Shown here in pieces: positions 57,429 to 64,000 of a DNA stretch of 64,000 bases. Position 1 is the stretch's first letter. Every line of letters starts with the position of its first letter. The stretch lies in assembly GCA_018873245.2 (NCBI GenBank), contig JAEMBT020000008.1, forward strand, positions 5,042,001-5,106,000, in the 5' to 3' direction. The stretch is from Archegozetes longisetosus. Taxonomy: Eukaryota > Arthropoda > Arachnida > Sarcoptiformes > Trhypochthoniidae. The position numbers and the translations under genes were made by a program. The notes beneath the pieces were generated by a model. It made no database searches. It was not told where the DNA came from and was given only the letters and a program-made list of their open reading frames with translations.

Positions 57429-59889
57429 CTAAAGTTACTTCTCTTTCTCCTGTCTTATTGTGATGATAGTATAGAAAATAACTGTGTGTCAAACATCTGC
57501 TTCCATCGGAAGCATTGTCGATATGACGCGATTTTTCTTCTAGGAACAAATATCTATTTTCAGCCTATGTTTTGCTGTTGATCTGCTGAACAGTATAGGA
57601 AACTATATAGTGCTTCAAAAAAAGAAGTTTTAAACTAAGTCTTTAACTATTAAGAAGTATATTGTTTGCTCAAAGCCTCGTCAATAAGTGAGTTGACAAA
57701 ATAACCTTTTCAAAAATGCTTTCTTAGCCCATAAGATTAGTCATAGTATTAAACACCTAAGACTTTAAGTTACGCTTCAAAGTTTGACAGACTTATGGAT
57801 TGTTGAACGGATGAGATTAAAAAATGAAAGATAACCCAAAATGAATAGATCTGATGTCGATTTACTTGAGTGGTGTTTTGGGTAGGTTTTATGTTATGCT
57901 TGAGAACTACAGTGAGAAACAAGATTCGATTAATGGTTTTGTAAATAAATTCTATTATATACATATTAACATTTCATAAATTACATCAATAAATCACGTT
58001 AACATTATTACTAGTTTCAATTATTTCATTTGAGTTTTTGCTTTTTGTTACTTTGTTTCGCTAAATGTTTACTATTTTCGTAAAGTCACAGATCAGTACA
58101 ATTTGATGAAATGAGCAAATATTATACCGACAAAAGGATAAACCCTTCATAAATGCCTATTCAATCAATTGAATATCCAGGCAATACGTTACTTCAGTTA
58201 TTTATGTCAGCTTTTTCCGGTATCAAACAAGAAATAACATTCAATAATCAAAACAGTGTTTAACAATAGAATATTAGAAAATCAATTTCGGAACAAAAAC
58301 AAAGAAAACAATTTAACATGAATCAGATGATAGACAGATAAGACTAGAAGTTGGCATAAAACTTGTGCCCCTGTAGCTCTGTGGATCGATAAAAGAAGAA
58401 TTTAAGCTGTTCTATTTGAAATCTACTTTAACTGAATCTTCATGAGTTATTTGGTGATGTTTGTATAGTTACACCAAATGTAGCAATTAATGCCCTTAGG
58501 ACGTACAATTATGTGTCTATTTCATATTGTGGCCAATTCATTCTCTCTGGGTTTTGCTTATCGTCCAAATGTCTCTTCTAGAAACTAGTAAAAGATTGTT
58601 AAAACTCACTCTTTTTCTTCTATCTCAACAAAACATTCTTTAGCAGATAAAATAAAACTCTCACTTTCCTTGTAATTGGCATCTAATAGCTTTATACTTA
58701 ATAGTTTAGCTTAATTTTTACTTCTAGGCTAAAGTTTGCCTCTGAGAATATATAACTTGTGACCTGTCTTCATGTGTAGGAAACTGTCTAAATCGTCCGT
58801 ATTTAACGAAATTAGATCGTTAGGAGCTTGTTTTAGGCTTTCAGTATAATATTGAAATCACTTGTGTATACTTTGCCATTTGAACCAAAATTAGCTATAA
58901 CGCACTAAATAGTCGCATACTTTGCTCTAGTTCATACATAAAGCCATGATTTTCGGGTAAAACTTCAGTTTTTTCCCAATAACTCCTGCCGATTTTATTT
59001 AATATAGTTTCAGGTGAAAACCGAAAATTCTCGAAAATTTCTAACTTTAATAAGTAAGAAATCCCTAACTTATAAGCAAAGAATCACTTAAAAGTGTATG
59101 TGATTTTGCTTTGATGACTGTATTAATTTGTGATATTGGTGACAAATATTTTGTAATATTTCGTACTTTGGATATAGTTATTATAAATGGATTTGCATAT
59201 TGCTATAATTAAATGATTGAATTTTTTTTATAAAATCTGAAAATTTCGGAAATTTACTTTTAAGAATAATGCTCGAAAAGATCCGTAGAATTTCTTTAAG
59301 AATAACGCCCGAAAATCATGGTCTCTATTCATATTTAATACACAAAAAATTGATTATGCACAAAATGATTTGTGTAGATTGAACAATTTTCACTTTCAAA
59401 ATTGATAATTTTGATTTTGATAGTCGGAGATTTAGATGTGGCCAACAAATTTCTTCTTATTTGATTGCGAGATCGTTAAACCTATTTAGCTCAATTTCAG
59501 AGTTGAATCATTTATTTAACGACTTACTGACATTATAGAAATACCACTCGAATAGAAACCATAAGCATTTGATTAATTTTTCAACAAAATATGAGGTATT
59601 TGTTACTTACGACAAATAGCTAACAAACTCATTAGCAAGTTAAGTCTCAGTTTTGTCGACTTAATATTGATTAAAGTTTGCAATGTTTTTATGAAAAGTA
59701 TAAAACTCATTCTAAATTTTGAATATGCATCGTTTAAACGCATTTATATTCAAGTTAAGTAAAACAAAAATAAACATTTTTATTGCTGGCGTGTGAGTTA
59801 TGTTAGGAGTTATTGCGAAAGTGTAGGATTACTTCCACAATAAAGCATTAAAATTGAGAGCACTAATGCGATATATCACTGTTTGTATA
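57429..59889. other. 2.5-kb intergenic region, no gene seen
   Basis: AT-rich. The 57770-57964 minus frame is not supported by any motif. The region runs up to the TA target site of the mariner element. Confidence 0.5.
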
Positions 59890-59891
59890 TA

Positions 59892-60816
59892 AAGGGTGTC
59901 CGGTAAGTAATTGGACTGAGTTTGAAGATCAATAACTTTTGAACTACTAAACATTTTTTAATGAAATTTTTTAAGGTTGAAATACATTTATAATCAAATT
60001 TACTTATGCTTTTTAAATGGTTCGAAAGGCCCTTTATCACCGATTTGTTTGAGTTTCTTTCGAATACTAGTCATAAGAGTGTGTGCACTTTGTTGTGCTA
60101 TCTTTTGAGATATATTTCTCCAAATAGTTTTGAAGCCTATATTCCGGGAAATAATTTTTACCATTTCGTTGATAAAGATAAAATTGCTGATAAAATACGT
60201 TTTAAACCCAAAGAGAGGTTTTCGAAGAAGTTTCTGGTCTGGCAGGCCATTGATGATTGCGGTCATGTTTCAGAACCATACATAAAGATCGGTTCAATGA
60301 TGGCTGAAGAGTATAGAACTCAACGTTTAGAAAAAGACTTAAACCATTTATCGATAAATATCATAAACATAAAGATATATTGTTTTGGCCCGATTTGGCC
60401 ACTATTCACTATCAGAAAGATGTCCAGCATTGGATGCAAAACAATAATTTGACTTTTGTTACGAAAATTAACAACGCGCCGAACGTACCTCAAGCCAGAC
60501 CTATCGAAAGATTTTGGGCGTTTTGCAAGACTGAGTACAGGAAACGATCCAAACCACCAAAAGTCTTAATGGCTTCAAAACTATTTGGAGAAATAAATCT
60601 CAAAAGATAGCACAACAAAGTGCACACACTCTTATGACTAGTATTCGAAAGAAACTCAAACAAATCGGTGATAAAGGGCCTTTCGAACCATTTAAAAAGC
60701 ATAAGTAAATTTGATTATAAATGTATTTCAACCTTAAAAAATTTCATTAAAAAATGTTTAGTAGTTCAAAAGTTATTGATCTTCAAACTCAGTCCAGTTA
60801 CTTACCGGACACCCTT
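59892..60816 (+). mobile_element. Tc1/mariner (DD37E-type) relic with 245-bp terminal inverted repeats
   Basis: The element starts AAGGGTGTCC and is flanked by TA at 59890-59891 and 60817-60818. The terminal repeats (59892-60136 and 60572-60816) are almost identical. The middle encodes the catalytic part of an IS630/Tc1/mariner transposase on the plus strand. KPKERFSKKFLVWQAID lies in one frame. After a frameshift near 60370, LFWPDLATIHY and PIERFWAFCKTEYRK lie in another. The second Asp and the Glu are separated by 37 residues. The N-terminal DNA-binding domain and first Asp are missing. The transposase 3' end (ending GPFEPFKKHK) falls inside the right repeat, so an inverted copy of it also forms the left repeat. 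Confidence 0.9.
60137..60610 (+). pseudogene. Transposase remnant inside the Tc1/mariner element
   Basis: Broken catalytic domain. The first frame runs from about 60137 to the stop at 60450-60452. The second runs 60380-60610 and holds the WPDLATIHY and RPIERFW motifs. A further frame shift is needed to reach the conserved C-terminus in the right repeat. Without the N-terminal helix-turn-helix it cannot be active. Confidence 0.85.
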
Positions 60817-60818
60817 TA

Positions 60819-63800
60819 ATTTGATTTGACTTTTAGTGTCAAGTAATCCTCGCGACAAAATTGTATTTCTATTCTTTATGGGACTAAATATGTTAAAAAT
60901 TTTCACGTGTTGTCTGATAAGAATGTTCAAGAGGGAGGCCCTAAAGTTGATAACTTCTTAATTTTAGATCATCAATAGGAAGAATGCTTAATTACACGTT
61001 TCGTTGATTAATTTATACTTGATTTTAGGCTATAGGTGTCTGAAAGAAGAAGAAAAACAATTTGTTTTGTTGTAATATAAAGATGCAGAGTTGTTATCTA
61101 TATATAGCCAAGAAATGCTACTTATGCAAAAAGCTAATTTATTTTCTTATTCGATATTTGATTGGAGAAGAAAAAAGCAAAATAATGAACAAAATTCATA
61201 ATGAAAGCCAAATGAATTGGCAAACACGAGAACTAGTTTAAATTATAAGCCCATTAAAATTCTCTACTATATTGCTGGTATTTTTTCTATTGTTGAGTAA
61301 CACACATTAACACTTTATGTAAATCTTTTATAGCTTAAATAAACATTCTTCCGGTTACAGAGTGCTACACAAATGCATTAGTCGACTCATTACAGACATT
61401 TCAATAGAACATATTCGAGTTAAAGCCCGGAAATACTTCGAAAGGCTTCAGATCGAATTAGATGTTTTTATTAGACCAAATTTGAGAAAAACTTTGAAAG
61501 CTGCAAATGTCAAGTATTCCATATGTTATATTGATTGACAAATTTAAACTAACATTAAAGTGCGTTCAATGCTATTTTGGTTCTGATACTAATCATTAAT
61601 TTATTAAAGGTTACATATTCCAGATAATGCTTTAGTTCTAACCATAATGATAGTTAGCTTTTAGAAGCAACTATTCATCAAATAGCCATATAAGATTTCT
61701 CTTTTTCGTCTTTCTATTTGTTTATTCTTTCTTCCATTAATGTAAGGCATCAGTTCTGTTAAATGACTCGTTTAGTAATAACCAAACCGAGCACTTTTTG
61801 GGAATTACCGATTCTCAATCTCAAGCACAGATTCGGGAGATCTGCGGTAAAATATGTTTTATAAGTTGAGTATTTGAAGGACCAACTCCTGATTTTTAAA
61901 GATAAAAATTACACATTGATCACAGTCTCAATTCTAATTTAGGTCATATTAACTCATTCCCTTGGATCAAACATTTGCATATAATGCTTAAAGTCTCTAA
62001 AAATTTTATGTTCAATTGGTTTTATGTTGAGAGTTCGTGAGAACCAAAAATTTTGATGTAAAGACTGTTTTGGAAAAAATAGTCTTATAAAACCAATGAT
62101 TTTTAGGTCGAGAAAAAGTGTATATTTTGGCTAAAATTGTGCGGTTTCGATCGATTTACAGTTTTATAGTTCCAGAAAAATGCAAGGTTTAGTTATGACA
62201 AATGATCAGATACTTAGTAAATAGGAACTAATATCATAAGAAACCTGTAAATATTTTCAATTTGTGAGAGTTTTGATTGCGTAGCTTTTCAACATAATCC
62301 CTTAATATAATGCCATTTTTCAATACTTGCTAACGCAATAATGGGTTTGTATTAATGGCTAAATTAAATCAATGTGATATGAGCACGCGATTCAGCAATC
62401 ACTCTATATTAGGTGCAATAAATTTGAGTCAAGTGCTCAAAGAAAATATTAATAGATAGCCCACAAATTCCAACAGCAGTCATTGAAACTCCAATTTATC
62501 TGAAGTCAATAAAGTCTTCAAACTTGAACTTTTGCTATCAAATAGTATTTGAGGAAATGCTTTTATACACTCAATTACAATCGAAAAATGATGCGCTTTT
62601 ACAGCAATCAATTTTCAGAAGCTCAATATTTCAACAATTGATGAAAAATTGATTCACTAACGTTTAGAATATTTGACTTAGTGTTGCCCTAAACTAACAC
62701 TTGAAAAAATTGTATGCTCATTTTGTTAAGCATTCTTGTTAGCGCGTGTTTGTTTTATTTAATAAGTTAAGTTCAATCAGTATGAGATCTCATAATACTG
62801 CTCAAGTTTGAACTAAAACCAAATATTTCAATAAAATTTCGTCATTCAATTTCTTGTCTGTTTTGGTTGGATTACTTCCTAATGAATGTCAGAATGATAT
62901 TAGAAGTGTGTGGTGTATTCTCTCTTGTTTTATTAATCTATATGTTAAGTGTGGAAACAAATGTTCGCTTTTAGTACAATTTAAACATGGATACTTAATA
63001 TTTTTGTGCTTCAAATGATAGTTAGTATCAAAAGTTTTGTTGTTTATATGAAAGATGATCGATTGAAAGGATGAACTTTCGAATGAATAACTCTATTAGA
63101 GAATGAGGAGTAAGAGTAAGTCTTTTGGTACAATGGTTTGGTCAAGTAGAACAACTTGCAGACAATGACTCGGATCCAAAAATGTCGACAAAAAGTGACA
63201 AAGATAGAGAATAGAGTCACAATTTGAGATGACTTCTCGATCGATTGCAACATAACGCGAACTCAAACAAGAAAATCAAGTTATAAGATTGTAAATATAT
63301 GAACAATTTGAGATTTGTTGCAATGTATTCTACAAATATGATAATAAGACATTTTTTCAACACAATATTTTACTAAACTTTAATCAGAACAAAAATGGTT
63401 ATTGATTACTATTTGATAAATTTGATTAGTGAATAGTTGTTATATCGCTGATGTTTTCGCGCATAAATTTAATTGACTTGCATTGAATATTTATTATATT
63501 AAATATTTATTTGTATTAATCAATCAGTAGAGGTTGTATTTAAGTGAAACAAAGCTGTTTCGAATAAAGGAAAAATGGATTAGTACTTATTTTTAATGAT
63601 GGATAGTGTCCTAAAACAAGCATTACAATAATTTCTTAAGAAGTTAACGTAAAAAAGCTAAAAAATTGGTATAAAAGTTCTCACAATATAGTGTTTATAG
63701 TGACTTGAATGTGATGTAGGTTGTAATTAGTGAAATGTTATTGAATTTTCAATCAGTATCGATACGATCTTGATGTAGTCTAATTGCCCTTCTGTCGATC

Positions 63801-64000
63801 ACGAAGTAATTATTCATAAACAATGCGAGAAAGTTAGTTTACTTCACTAAATGCATTAAACTTACATTGAGATTAACTTTGAAATAAACAATTGCATAAC
63901 TAATAGAATTATTTAACGCGTTTTCAAGTAGAGCAAAATACTTATAATGTTTAATAATTGTCATTAAAACAATGGTATCAACACTAATGGAGTTAAATTT
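60819..64000. other. 3.2-kb region to the right edge, no gene recognised
   Basis: AT-rich. The minus frame at 63044-63253 and the other short frames lack motifs. No splice-bracketed exon or TIR pair was noticed. Confidence 0.45.

Noticed and set aside
58374-58420. GCCCCTGTAGCTCTGTGG resembling the 5' part of a tRNA gene
   Set aside because: No anticodon stem, TpsiC arm or matching acceptor strand follows within 100 bases.
60000-60266. Minus-strand open frames at 60000-60266 and 60490-60702
   Set aside because: The first is the inverted copy of the transposase C-terminus in the left terminal repeat. The second is the antisense of the right one.
1-64000. CRISPR arrays, operons or bacterial-type features
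   Set aside because: Introns, metazoan families and AT-rich intergenic DNA show this is a nuclear animal genome. The tandem repeats seen have no spacer structure.

Overview
This window is nuclear DNA from an animal. The base composition is AT-rich. Genes are split by GT..AG introns and encode metazoan regulators (Polycomb EED, a Warts/LATS kinase, MO25) along with housekeeping proteins. A CYP3-clan-like P450, EB-type cysteine repeats, a TCAGT-type initiator behind a TATA box, and several intron-poor genes suggest an arthropod, perhaps a mite. The phylum rests on general impression only.

Layout: 1-870 (-) 5' part of LAS1L, cut by the left edge. 1866-5597 (+) EED in four exons, with a possible nested antisense small membrane-protein ORF in its third intron. 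6008-6538 a TA-flanked MITE. 6567-7377 (-) NDUFAF4. 8026-14054 (+) LATS/warts. 15605-16624 (-) a dead MO25 copy. 18409-20450 (+) cytochrome P450. 20.5-25.8 kb appears empty. 25839-26906 (+) a rhodopsin-like receptor. 29341-31051 (+) a gamma-butyrobetaine/trimethyllysine dioxygenase. 31616-32738 (+) an EB-repeat secreted protein with two frame breaks. 33.2-38.7 kb (-) a pair of duplicated bZIP genes, one decayed and one open, separated by a long-TIR foldback element. 39267-40308 a hAT-like non-autonomous element. 40543-41625 (+) RFC3. 42144-42542 (+) a short NRDP1-like RING protein. 43140-44424 (-) THOC7 with one frameshift. 45.5-45.7 kb (+) a third bZIP relic with substituted DNA-contact residues. 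45.8-46.9 kb unidentified ORFs. 47558-49256 (-) fumarase. 49825-50844 (+) an intact intronless MO25. 53126-53346 (-) an orphan exon. 56646-57428 (+) part of an unidentified multi-span membrane protein. 59892-60816 a Tc1/mariner relic with 245-bp inverted repeats that contain the transposase 3' end. The rest to 64000 is non-coding as far as I can see.

The genes do not form a functional cluster. The processes represented are pre-rRNA processing (LAS1L), chromatin silencing (EED), complex I assembly (NDUFAF4), Hippo and MO25-dependent kinase signalling (LATS, MO25), mRNA export (THOC7), clamp loading (RFC3), and the TCA cycle and carnitine synthesis. The most unusual part is 33-46 kb, where a small bZIP family has duplicated, gained an apparent first exon, suffered a frame-breaking 34-bp repeat expansion and lost DNA-binding residues, next to two non-autonomous transposons. 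Splice sites were placed by reading GT/AG sites and keeping phase. No database search was possible.
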